Shown here: piece by piece, positions 21,998 through 29,776 of the stretch
How the letters are laid out: each line of letters opens with the position of its first letter
Numbering within the stretch: position 1 is the first letter of the stretch
Source of the DNA: Proteus vulgaris
Lineage (GTDB): Bacteria > Pseudomonadota > Gammaproteobacteria > Enterobacterales > Enterobacteriaceae
Direction: 5' to 3'
Assembly: GCF_033708015.1 (NCBI RefSeq)
Contig: NZ_CP137920.1
Location: 2,170,001 to 2,234,000, forward strand
DNA: 64,000 nucleotides
The notes under the pieces: generated by a model
Databases searched by the model: none
Told to the model about the DNA's origin: nothing
What the model saw: the letters and a program-made list of their open reading frames with translations, nothing else
Translations under genes and position numbers: made by a program

Positions 21998-22630
21998 TTA
22001 TCCCTCCATGTGTTTAATAAGATCTCTGCCAAACTCAAATTCAATTATAAGACCCAATGCAATTTCTTCGCTCCAACCTTGTTGCTGTAACAAACGCTTT
22101 AGGTTACCTGTGTCAATATCAATTTTTGAATTACATGCTGCGACAATAAATTCAAGCCATCTATTCCTGTCCGATGGATGCGCACTCCCAGTTGATTTAT
22201 TGGCACAATTAGAAAATGTCTTTAATAATTTAGCGGGAATTTCTCCAACAATATCTTCATCCTTCAGCTCACCAGTGCTTATTTCAACAGTAATATCGTG
22301 CTGAGCGGATAAAGGCATCAAACAGCTTTCGTAGAAGTCTGTAATTATTTCATTATATTCTTCATAACTTAGCTGTCCTGTCTCTATCGGCACAACGTTA
22401 GGGATATACCATGAATTGCCATCTTTTTGAAAAATGCTCAGACCCGCAGCAGGTAATGCTGAATCGCCTTCTCGCTGAAAACAAAAAGCAACTTCACCAA
22501 GATACTTAGAGTTCTCTTCGTTTTCGTAAGCTCGCTTCCAAGGCTTTTTCAGCTCATTCGTTACATCTCTTATATAGTCAATAATCCCCACATCCCCAAC
22601 TCTGATAAATACGTCTTTAAATGTTTTCAT
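21998..22630 (-). CDS. Hypothetical protein paired with the PIN-like protein
   Basis: A 210-residue protein from the ATG at 22630 (MKTFKDVFIRVGD), which has a good GAGGA 6 bases upstream; a longer in-frame reading adds 49 unlikely residues. It is acidic, without signal peptide or membrane segments, and ends in a helical stretch (LKRLLQQQGWSEEIALGLIIEFEFGRDLI). I recognise no family. The tight coupling (stop only 3 bases from the PIN start) fits an antitoxin or a regulatory subunit, which is inference from position. Confidence 0.65.
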   Translation of the reverse strand: MKTFKDVFIRVGDVGIIDYIRDVTNELKKPWKRAYENEENSKYLGEVAFCFQREGDSALPAAGLSIFQKDGNSWYIPNVVPIETGQLSYEEYNEIITDFYESCLMPLSAQHDITVEISTGELKDEDIVGEIPAKLLKTFSNCANKSTGSAHPSDRNRWLEFIVAACNSKIDIDTGNLKRLLQQQGWSEEIALGLIIEFEFGRDLIKHMEG

Positions 22631-23122
22631 AACAATCCTCGATTTCAAAATCTGGGATATTGCCCATCGGGAAGAATAACAGTGTCTTTTCAGCAGACAT
22701 TGTCTATATAATATTTTCATAAAATACAGACACCATGCAGCGACATACTGTTCTATTGGTCTTATATTTCCTTGCACTCACAAATTTCAGAACATATCTG
22801 TATAGTCATAAGTGCTCAACTAAGCTCATAGTCTACTATCAGAGAAAGTTGGTCAAGAATATGACATGAGAAAGTGGTTAGGAGTCTCAAACTAAACGAT
22901 TTTGGGGCAGAAGAGAGCCAGAGTAACATTTCGGATCGGCTGCATCGTGATTTGAATTTGGCGAGTTGAGTCCAGAGTAGTGCAATTCAACTGTATTTTC
23001 TCAGACTTGATCTGATGGCTTTCACTGGCAGCATACAATCAAATCTGACAGTCTGCTTTGAGAGAGAAGCGGGAGTTTGCGTATTCAACAGTGTTACAGT
23101 TGACATTGCTTTGACCGAAAGG
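22631..23122. other. Intergenic region before the PIN pair
   Basis: About 490 bases with no ORF I would support. It should contain the promoter of the PIN pair and the end of the HEPN-like gene. No clear terminator hairpin or repeat seen. Confidence 0.4.
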
Positions 23123-23746
23123 TTAGAAGTCACTCAATAAGGTACGCAGGCTCTTGAAAACTTCTTCATGAGGATTTTCAACAATATATTCCTTTAACTT
23201 CCTTACTTGTGCCATTAGAGCCACAGTGTCATCCTCGTCAGGCGTAATACCATAAGGCTCGCTTGATTCGAACACACCATCTACTCGGCGGAAGAACACT
23301 CTTAACGCTTGCATTATCAATTTCGTCGATAACGGATGAATGTTTTCATAATTTTGATAACCCGTGCTTGCACCTTTTTGCTTTGCCGAATGATGGAAAC
23401 CAATAGTATTTCTGATTATTGTAAGTGGCTTTTCGATTTTTTCCCATTGCTCCAAAACCAAATCCCTAGCCCCATGCGCATCTGGTGGAAGGTGAGGTAA
23501 AATTTCCTCAGTTATTTTTCTGAAGTTGACAGCACTAGGATCAAAGAGACTAAAGATAAATGAGTAGTAAGCAATAAGTAATGTATGAGTAGTCTGGAAC
23601 ACAATAATGTCATTGAGACATGTTTTATCATTTCCTGCAAGTACTTCCCTATTAAGGAAAGTATTATATGCCACCCTCATCTCGATCGTTCGAGAAAAAC
23701 GATGCCTTAGCATCTGAAGAGCTTCAGGCTCAACTAGCTTAGTCAT
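23123..23746 (-). CDS. HEPN-like protein of unknown function
   Basis: A 207-residue, mainly helical protein. Residues 112-118 read RNTIGFH in IIRNTIGFHHSAKQKG, matching the R-(N/D/H)-x4-5-H ribonuclease signature of HEPN domains, and the surrounding helices have about the right spacing for a HEPN four-helix bundle. HEPN proteins act as RNases in toxin-antitoxin, Abi and CRISPR systems. AGGAG precedes the ATG. It is a single gene between the PIN pair and the replication module. The motif is short and the assignment needs a structural check, but the defence-rich setting fits. Confidence 0.55.
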   Translation of the reverse strand: MTKLVEPEALQMLRHRFSRTIEMRVAYNTFLNREVLAGNDKTCLNDIIVFQTTHTLLIAYYSFIFSLFDPSAVNFRKITEEILPHLPPDAHGARDLVLEQWEKIEKPLTIIRNTIGFHHSAKQKGASTGYQNYENIHPLSTKLIMQALRVFFRRVDGVFESSEPYGITPDEDDTVALMAQVRKLKEYIVENPHEEVFKSLRTLLSDF

Positions 23747-24004
23747 ATATACTCCTAACGTTTACAAATCACATTCCCGCATAAACCAACTTCACTCGAA
23801 TTTTATCAAGTTTATACAATACTGAAAAATCCAAGTTTTCATCAAGTGATAATAAAAATATGCACACAAAAAAGTACTCGCAATAGCTATGAGTAACTTT
23901 ACTACCAATTCTGGTACAGAACGCCCATTTAATTAAGTATGATCCTGTGCAGTTAAGATTATACAAGCTATTTCCCCCAAATTAATTTTAGCTTCGATTC
24001 ACGA

Positions 24005-25504
24005 CTAACCGCTATGCTTCAACACTATCTCCAAATACTCGTGCTGCCAATCACCATCAGACAGCTTATGCAAGCTCACAAATCCATCATGTTCTAATGC
24101 ACAAACACCGCTGTGTGAACTCACATAATCATAGACTGCACGGCTTTCTAGTCCTTGAATCATATGGGCAAGCAACTTTCGCTTCATCTTTTTACTATCT
24201 TTAGTCCATTTTTTCCACTCACCGCTATGTAACTTCCTCCACGTTGTGTTAAATGGATGTCCTACCGCATTTGTAACACATAACCCATATCCGTTTTTCT
24301 TTCCTGTATTTAGATACTCGTCAAGAAGCAGGTTTAAACTGTTACAAAGTTCTTTTGTTTCTAATTCCCAATGTTTCAGCATTTCTGATACATAATCGTC
24401 GGAATAAAGCTTTTTTAGCTTTTTCACCATATTCCCCTTAGGCGAAAAATTAACTATTCCAGCATTAAATATAGTGCCGTAGCGGATAGTTTTAACGAGC
24501 GCATCATCTACCCCTAGCGTATCTTTGATAAAGTCGGTTTCTAATACAGATAGTGAATCGGTGCTAATGCCATATTTCTTGAATTCTTGCTCTAAGATAG
24601 CTAACTGACACCCTTTAATATCATAATTGTACCCGTTGGCTAAACATGCCCATTTCATCTTGCTGGGTAAATATTGAAAGCCTGTACCTATCTCAAAAGA
24701 ACGGCTTCCCACTTTGGCGGTTTTATACGCTTGTCGATATTCAATAATCAATGGCGTTTTGCTAATTATCTTGACGCCCACCTCCATCAAATGAGAGATA
24801 AAATTAAAATAAAAGCTCTTATTCTTTGCGGTAGGATGGTCATTACAATATGCTTGTAGTTTATCAAGGTTGATAGGTAATGCTTCGAGTTGTTGATACG
24901 CACTGATAATACGCTGTCTAAAATTGTCATTTTCAATCGCTAGTTTATGCTTAGGCGGCTTTACGTTGTAAGAGCTTTTTAACATCAGTTTATACAGTGT
25001 TTCGGGTTTCTTACGTTTATCAAAAATATTCGTCAAATAGGTATAGCGATCTGTACGTTTAAGATAATCCTTTCGTTTACCGGGAAATAAGGCTTTAAGG
25101 ACACTTTTAGATAAAGCAAATTCTCGGCACTTATGGGTTCCATAGCTATGTTGGATAATTTTAATAATTTTAGCTTGTTCTAAGCACTCTAAACCGCGTT
25201 CTAAGCCTAAATCACGACTTTGCTTAAAAATCATAGGGAATTTCTCTTTCCCTAGTTCAGCAGGAAATGGCACAGAGTACGTCCATTTTTTATTTCCTTT
25301 AAACCTCGCTTTTTTCTTCGTATTTTTGCTAACTGTCGCACTGCAGATAATATGCTGTAAGAACAAAGCAATTGCACGGTGATATTTAGATTTTTGACGT
25401 TGATCGACGGTCTTATCAAAGGGAACACTCAAAACAATCGCTTTATAGGCTTCAACTGTAGCTTCTGTGACAAGAATGTTATCTTCGGTGATATATGCTG
25501 TCAT
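24005..25504 (-). CDS. Family-A polymerase-like protein (PolA/T7-type palm) of a mobile element
   Basis: A 499-residue protein with no exonuclease domain but an ordered set of family-A polymerase motifs in its C-terminal half: motif A as YDIKGCQLAI with Asp295, motif B as KTIRYGTIFNAG (Lys338, Tyr342-Gly343), a GYGLCVTNAVGHPF segment like the pol I GYV.T..GR loop, HMIQGLESRAVYDYV like pol I MQGTAADII, and motif C as LEHDGFVSL with His472-Asp473. Both catalytic Asp residues are thus present. The N-terminal 250 residues are basic and helical and unlike known pol I domains. It lies downstream of a Rep_trans-like initiator on the same strand. DNA polymerase, primase or RNA polymerase activity are all possible. 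Confidence 0.7.
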   Translation of the reverse strand: MTAYITEDNILVTEATVEAYKAIVLSVPFDKTVDQRQKSKYHRAIALFLQHIICSATVSKNTKKKARFKGNKKWTYSVPFPAELGKEKFPMIFKQSRDLGLERGLECLEQAKIIKIIQHSYGTHKCREFALSKSVLKALFPGKRKDYLKRTDRYTYLTNIFDKRKKPETLYKLMLKSSYNVKPPKHKLAIENDNFRQRIISAYQQLEALPINLDKLQAYCNDHPTAKNKSFYFNFISHLMEVGVKIISKTPLIIEYRQAYKTAKVGSRSFEIGTGFQYLPSKMKWACLANGYNYDIKGCQLAILEQEFKKYGISTDSLSVLETDFIKDTLGVDDALVKTIRYGTIFNAGIVNFSPKGNMVKKLKKLYSDDYVSEMLKHWELETKELCNSLNLLLDEYLNTGKKNGYGLCVTNAVGHPFNTTWRKLHSGEWKKWTKDSKKMKRKLLAHMIQGLESRAVYDYVSSHSGVCALEHDGFVSLHKLSDGDWQHEYLEIVLKHSG

Positions 25505-25556
25505 TTCAATTTACCATGTTGTTAATAGTAAATTGAATTACGCAAATGCATTTTTA

Positions 25557-25584
25557 ATGGGGGTTACCGCTAACCCCATTTTTT
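25557..25584 (+). terminator. Hairpin with T-run in the rep-pol gap
   Basis: ATGGGGGTTA (25557-25566) pairs with TAACCCCAT (25571-25579) around CCGC, with one bulged G, followed by six T. It reads best as a plus-strand terminator although the flanking genes are on the minus strand, so it may instead be part of an origin or an attenuator. Confidence 0.4.
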
Positions 25585-25773
25585 AGTAGGTGATTAGAAA
25601 AACCGAGAAAGCGTCAAATACCCGTGCCAGCTACTCAAAACGATCCGTTAAGACGAACAACTCGCGGTCTAGGCGAAAATAGCTACCCCCCAATATCCCA
25701 CGCTATAGCCATATATAGATAACGTTATTATTCATAGCCATTATGCTTATGATGCTTGCTAAAACTTGCTGTT

Positions 25774-25790
25774 ATGCTGGTAACCAGCAT
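25774..25790. repeat. Perfect 17-bp palindrome downstream of rep
   Basis: ATGCTGGTAACCAGCAT is an 8-bp perfect inverted repeat around one A. It lies 83 bp beyond the rep stop codon. Possible Rep nick site, operator or cruciform; function not known. Confidence 0.5.
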
Positions 25791-25872
25791 TGATATATAC
25801 ATATATTATTATGTTGAGTCGCCACACAATACCGCCGCAGCGACCCAACACCATTACCCGTGATACAGGCTA

Positions 25873-26979
25873 CTAATAACCGTGTTTGCGAGCCCACTTT
25901 TCACGCAAACTCTTCTGCCAAAGAGCATCATTGCCAAGAATGCCGAGCTTCTCAACCAATAAATGAAAGTCGTACCAAATTTCATCTTTATCGAAAAGAT
26001 CAACTTGATTGTTTTTCAATCTATTATCTAGACGTTTTAAGATCTTTTTAGCCTCCTTTGGGTTGGTTTTATTCACATAATCGCGTAGCTCAGGTAATAT
26101 CATGCCCGACAGTAACAACTCCCAATCTAAATCCCCTTCTTTGGTACACAGTGGCTTTTTATAGAACCCAATACGTTCCAGCAAATTGTGAAGATTGCGA
26201 ATATCTCGTAATAATAGCGCTTTACATCTCGGTTTATAACGAACTTCTAAGCGCAGGAAGCGGCGGTAATCCTGTATTTCGCGCCAATTAGTGATTATCA
26301 GTTGTAGATCTTTATCATGTAAAGTGTCTAAGTCATCACCAACATCCAGCTTCTCATAGCAAGAGGCGTGATACTCTGATTTATTGCTACCAAGCCGTTG
26401 CCCTTGAAACTCTCCTTCACTTGAGTAACGTTCGCCACAACATGCCCCCTTAAAACCAATATGATAGTCTGAGAGACGCATATCATATATGTCTAAAGCA
26501 TAATCAATGCGAGTCACCCATGCGCTTTTCAATATTTTATACAGATACTTACCTAGGCGCTTCTTCTTTCCTAAATAAAGAACTAATTTATTAATATCAT
26601 CAACAGTAAAATGTTGAGGACTAAATTCAAACCTAACAGCACCTCTTCCTTGATATTTATCTGTTTTCTTAAAATCCATTTCCGTCGGCTTATAATAGAT
26701 CATAAATGCTTGCTTCGGATTATATTTGTTTTTCACCTTAACTTGATAGCGATAAAGTTTCTTAATATATTTACTTTTCGTTTTTCTTCTTCTAATTGAA
26801 TAAAAACGACTGCCTTTCATCTTATTTAATCTATCGAACAATTCATCGGTATCATCAATTTCAAGATCACCTACAATACTAAGTTTATCTATTCTATGCA
26901 TCATTTCGTAATGACCTAATTCATGAGGAATAGCAATTGATTTCTTCAAATTATCAATATTAGGTTTAAGGGTAGACAT
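25873..26979 (-). CDS. Rep_trans-like replication initiation protein
   Basis: About 368 residues from the ATG at 26979, which has GGGGG five bases upstream; ATGs at 26994 and 26991 would add five residues. It shows the pattern of rolling-circle initiators of phage/plasmid type (replication initiation factor family): AVRFEFSPQHF, then VTRIDYALDIYD, LGSNKSEYHASCYEKLD, and FLRLEVRYKPR with the RxExR core. Such proteins nick an origin with a tyrosine and start replication; several Tyr are candidates. The gene is rich in Lys and Tyr codons, unlike the core genes. It stands between the AlpA-type regulator and the polymerase-like gene, all on the minus strand. Confidence 0.7.
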   Translation of the reverse strand: MSTLKPNIDNLKKSIAIPHELGHYEMMHRIDKLSIVGDLEIDDTDELFDRLNKMKGSRFYSIRRRKTKSKYIKKLYRYQVKVKNKYNPKQAFMIYYKPTEMDFKKTDKYQGRGAVRFEFSPQHFTVDDINKLVLYLGKKKRLGKYLYKILKSAWVTRIDYALDIYDMRLSDYHIGFKGACCGERYSSEGEFQGQRLGSNKSEYHASCYEKLDVGDDLDTLHDKDLQLIITNWREIQDYRRFLRLEVRYKPRCKALLLRDIRNLHNLLERIGFYKKPLCTKEGDLDWELLLSGMILPELRDYVNKTNPKEAKKILKRLDNRLKNNQVDLFDKDEIWYDFHLLVEKLGILGNDALWQKSLREKWARKHGY

Positions 26980-27047
26980 AGCTACCCCCATCACTTACTT
27001 GAATATTATTATTCTCTATATAATCATATAAAGGGGTTATAACAGGC

Positions 27048-27260
27048 TTATAGATCCACATAGTTATTGCCCCCTTTTTTCACACACTCGTCGATCCACT
27101 TCTGCACTTCACTAGCTTTCCAACGAGCAGTACGCCCTGATACAGTCAAAGAATATTGCGCAGGGAACCCCCCTGCACGGATCCAGCGGTAAATTGTCGC
27201 GCGTGAGACCTGGGTGATTTCTAAAACCTGTTTCATTGTTAAAAAGTGTTCGTGTTGCAT
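27048..27260 (-). CDS. AlpA-family excisionase/transcriptional regulator
   Basis: A 70-residue winged-helix protein of the AlpA/MerR-like type: FLTMKQVLEITQVSRATIYRWIRAGGFPAQYSLTVSGRTARWKASEVQKWIDE. AlpA-type proteins activate integrase or excision genes in P4-like islands and prophages. AGGAG lies about 11 bases before the ATG. It is the promoter-proximal gene ahead of rep, and its upstream region contains five copies of a GTGAC-N-GTCAC palindrome. Confidence 0.9.
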   Translation of the reverse strand: MQHEHFLTMKQVLEITQVSRATIYRWIRAGGFPAQYSLTVSGRTARWKASEVQKWIDECVKKGGNNYVDL

Positions 27261-27320
27261 GAGACATAACTCCTGTCAGTTTATGGAGTTACTCTTTACA
27301 ATCACTCAGAACGGCTATTT

Positions 27321-27501
27321 TGTGATAGTCACAACAACAAAAAAGCAGATTAAGTGACGGTCACAGTGATTTTCTTGACTAAACCTGCTAAAATTCTTTA
27401 AAATATTAGTGACGGTCACACATAAAAATCACCGTGATGTATGACCGTCACAATTATTGGGTGTTTTTACTAAACTCATGAGAACTACATGACTGTCACA
27501 A
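27321..27501. repeat. Five copies of a GTGAC-N-GTCAC palindrome
   Basis: Copies: TGTGATAGTCACA (27321-27333), GTGACGGTCAC (27354-27364), GTGACGGTCAC (27409-27419), ATGACCGTCACA (27441-27452) and ATGACTGTCACA (27489-27500). The core is an 11-bp palindrome, RTGAY-N-GTCAC. All lie in the divergent gap between alpA and the 27515 gene, the last only a few bases before the latter's ribosome binding site. They look like operators or iterons for a protein encoded here. Confidence 0.75.
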
Positions 27502-27514
27502 AATGGAGCATCTA

Positions 27515-28111
27515 ATGTCTGGAAAAATAGGTCAGAGAAAGAAGATAGAACAAGAAAATAAAAAGGAAGATAATTGCAAAAGGGCAAAAACAAGCAGAGA
27601 GAATAGACTGAAAAAATTAGGCGCACCATTCACCATTAACATGCATGATAAAAATAAAACAAGATTGAGAGAAATCTGTGTTCATTTTGGTCATGATGAC
27701 ATGATGGAAAGAGAAAAAGCCACAGGACGAATTTTCAGCCAAACAATTATGAATGTTATCGATTATTATTATATTACCGCAGTTATTGAGTCTAAAAATG
27801 ACAATGCAAAATTATTAATAAATACGTTTAAAACCATTTGGAAAGAATGTGTTTTAAACAAAAACATTTTCATTCTTAAAAACGAATTTGAAACACTTCC
27901 TGATAATAAAGAAAAGAAAATAATCGAAGGAGAACTAAAATCAATTGCCAAATCCATGACTAAAACAAAGTGTTTCATTCCTCCCTATATATTCAATAAT
28001 AATTTTGATGAAAGAAATATTACAACATGGACACCGTTAGATATTTTATATTTGCTAGATACTCAATCGGTCATTAATAAACTTAAAAAGTTAAATACAT
28101 TGAAAAAATAA
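27515..28111 (+). CDS. Hypothetical basic protein divergent from alpA, possible regulator
   Basis: 198 residues from the ATG at 27515, which has GGAG six bases upstream; an ATG at 27503 would overlap that site. The N-terminal 45 residues are very basic (GKIGQRKKIEQENKKEDNCKRAKTSRENRLKKLG), followed by APFTINMHDKNKTRLREICVHFGHDD.., which reads like a ribbon-helix-helix or related DNA-binding start, then a Lys/Asn-rich helical region. No family recognised. Its position over the palindrome cluster makes it the natural candidate to bind those sites. Confidence 0.65.
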   Translation: MSGKIGQRKKIEQENKKEDNCKRAKTSRENRLKKLGAPFTINMHDKNKTRLREICVHFGHDDMMEREKATGRIFSQTIMNVIDYYYITAVIESKNDNAKLLINTFKTIWKECVLNKNIFILKNEFETLPDNKEKKIIEGELKSIAKSMTKTKCFIPPYIFNNNFDERNITTWTPLDILYLLDTQSVINKLKKLNTLKK

Positions 28112-28116
28112 CCTAT

Positions 28117-28638
28117 TTATAAAGGTGATATTTCAACAAAATAAACAGATTCACTATACAACCGCCGTACTTTGTTACCTCTTAATCCATAGCTGGTGCG
28201 GCTCACTTTCTCTTGCTGGTGGCTATCAAAGAAATAGAGATATTCACTGTCCATATGCTCCACCAGCGACCAATGCCACTGATCACCCAGAAGAATAAGC
28301 CGACGTGACGTTGTATGAGCGCTTAGGAAAGCCTCGCATGCAGACAATATTTTTTGTGTTGTAAGTCCATCTTTGTAACGAAATGGCGTGGTGACGCGTA
28401 GAGGGGCTTGTGATGGGTATTTTGAGGTTAGGCGCTTAATCAAGTAATCCATCTCAGGAACATCAATACCTTGGGTTAAACACTTGTACAGTGACCAGTA
28501 TTGACTGTATTCACGCAGAAGATAGTTAAATAATGGGCGGGACTTAATGCGGTCTCCATAGAACCATGTACCCATATTGACCAGACTGTAAATCCCACAG
28601 AGGCAATCTAAATCCCCTTGCTTGGACGGTATCAACAT
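28117..28638 (-). CDS. Papain-like cysteine peptidase (C39-like), island protein
   Basis: About 173 residues from the ATG at 28638 (a TTG one codon earlier is also possible; AGAAGG lies upstream). Near the N-terminus QGDLDCLCGIYSLVN resembles the catalytic Cys block of C39-type papain-like peptidases; GDQWHWSLVEH with His at about 122 and FFDSHQ with Asp at about 138 could complete a Cys-His-Asp triad. No signal peptide. It lies after a DUF2787 gene in the same direction, 66 bp apart. Peptidase activity is predicted only from the motif order. Confidence 0.6.
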   Translation of the reverse strand: MLIPSKQGDLDCLCGIYSLVNMGTWFYGDRIKSRPLFNYLLREYSQYWSLYKCLTQGIDVPEMDYLIKRLTSKYPSQAPLRVTTPFRYKDGLTTQKILSACEAFLSAHTTSRRLILLGDQWHWSLVEHMDSEYLYFFDSHQQEKVSRTSYGLRGNKVRRLYSESVYFVEISPL

Positions 28639-28707
28639 CAACTCAAACCTTCTATTGATTGTACTGTACTTAATGAGATCACCAGCGCTGGTATTATTTT
28701 TACTTAA

Positions 28708-29142
28708 TTAGTGAGTTTCCCACTGAATACTGACTTCGTAACATTTCATTTTGTGGTATTGAATAAAATTGCGTTGCCACAGTTCAAACAGTGCTCCACC
28801 CTCTTCTTCATCAATATCCCCCATCATAAAATGATAGATATAACCCTGCGACCAACAAATATCGAGTTCCTTTTCAAGCTCAGGATAATAGCTCCCCATG
28901 AATGAAAAATCTGTCACATAATCAAACTGCCATTGCTCATGCAGCCGAAACAAGCGTATTTCAACAGGATGGAAGCCGCCTGTTTCAGCACTATACAATG
29001 GGTCTCGAAAATTCATTGTAACCGCCCGAACAGTGGTTAAATCAATCGCTGAGTTAACAACTGAATTGTCCAGTTCATGTAATAACAATTGGCTAAATAC
29101 TTGTGCGACAGGCAAGTGTAGCCCTGACTGATGAATAGTCAT
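28708..29142 (-). CDS. DUF2787 family protein
   Basis: A 144-residue protein with the DUF2787 core: FRDPLYSAETGGFHPVEIRLFR, WQFDYVTDFSFMGSYYPELEKELDICW and GGALFELWQRNFIQY. DUF2787 proteins are widespread in P4-like and ICE-type islands of gamma-proteobacteria; their function is unknown. It is followed by the papain-like gene, so the two may work as a pair. Confidence 0.8.
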   Translation of the reverse strand: MTIHQSGLHLPVAQVFSQLLLHELDNSVVNSAIDLTTVRAVTMNFRDPLYSAETGGFHPVEIRLFRLHEQWQFDYVTDFSFMGSYYPELEKELDICWSQGYIYHFMMGDIDEEEGGALFELWQRNFIQYHKMKCYEVSIQWETH

Positions 29143-29776
29143 ATAAAGTTGCCTTTAAATAAAAAAGTGGAAATAAACTGTATAAGCACAACCCAATCAT
29201 ATTTTGGACAATAGTGCCATGCTAATATTTTACCATAATCACTAGCAAAGTAAAGTATTTTATTGTTTATAATCAGATAGTTACTGAATTTAGCCATCAT
29301 TGCTATTTTGATATACGTACAGTGATTTTTATTGAAATGAAGACACTATCAACGTTCGCGTTAGCCCAAAACGTAAAATATCCGTACATCAGATTTATTT
29401 GAAACTACCCACTACCCAAAGAATCTCCTATCCCCCTTTATCCTCGCGTTATATCCGGACGTTTATGACAATCCTCCTCAAATTTTCAACTCACATAAGA
29501 ATCTCAATAATCCATGACCGATCGTTTTTAACGATCGATAAATCATTATTGATAGGCGTAATTGATTTTAACAATCGTTTTGATCATATTGATAGATAAA
29601 ACAGATCATATTTTGTAAACTTGTGTTTGATAGGTTCACACGTTGTAGCCCTTTTTAATTAAAATTTTTGTTATTTTGTTCTACAAAAGGTTATCAAGTG
29701 AACCTAATAATCGATGTAACCGCCTATTTTAACAGGCGCTTATCCATTTTTTTCATCAATTAATAAAGATGTCATT
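29143..29776. other. 634-bp leader of the autotransporter gene with clustered GATC sites
   Basis: No ORF supported. Four GATC sites occur within 88 bp (29520, 29533, 29582, 29604), within repeats built on CGATCG and AATCGTTTTGATC. A small hairpin CGCCT..AGGCG lies at 29721-29738 in the probable 5' leader. The layout recalls the Dam/OxyR switch region of agn43, but a true OxyR site was not recognised. Confidence 0.45.

Larger units (their letters stand above)
25505..25872. other. Intergenic region between rep and polymerase genes, candidate origin
   Basis: No gene. It holds a hairpin near 25557-25584, a perfect palindrome at 25774-25790, short repeats of GCTTGCT/CTTGCT just before that palindrome (about 25754-25770), and AT-rich tracts around 25780-25815. 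This concentration of structure between two replication-like genes makes it the best place in the island for a replication origin. Confidence 0.4.

Noticed and set aside
23769..23966. 65-codon minus-strand frame upstream of the HEPN-like gene
   Set aside because: No ribosome binding site and no recognisable features; composition like non-coding AT-rich DNA.
27321..27501. CRISPR array
   Set aside because: The repeats are short palindromes at irregular spacing, without unique spacers of constant size; they look like operators.
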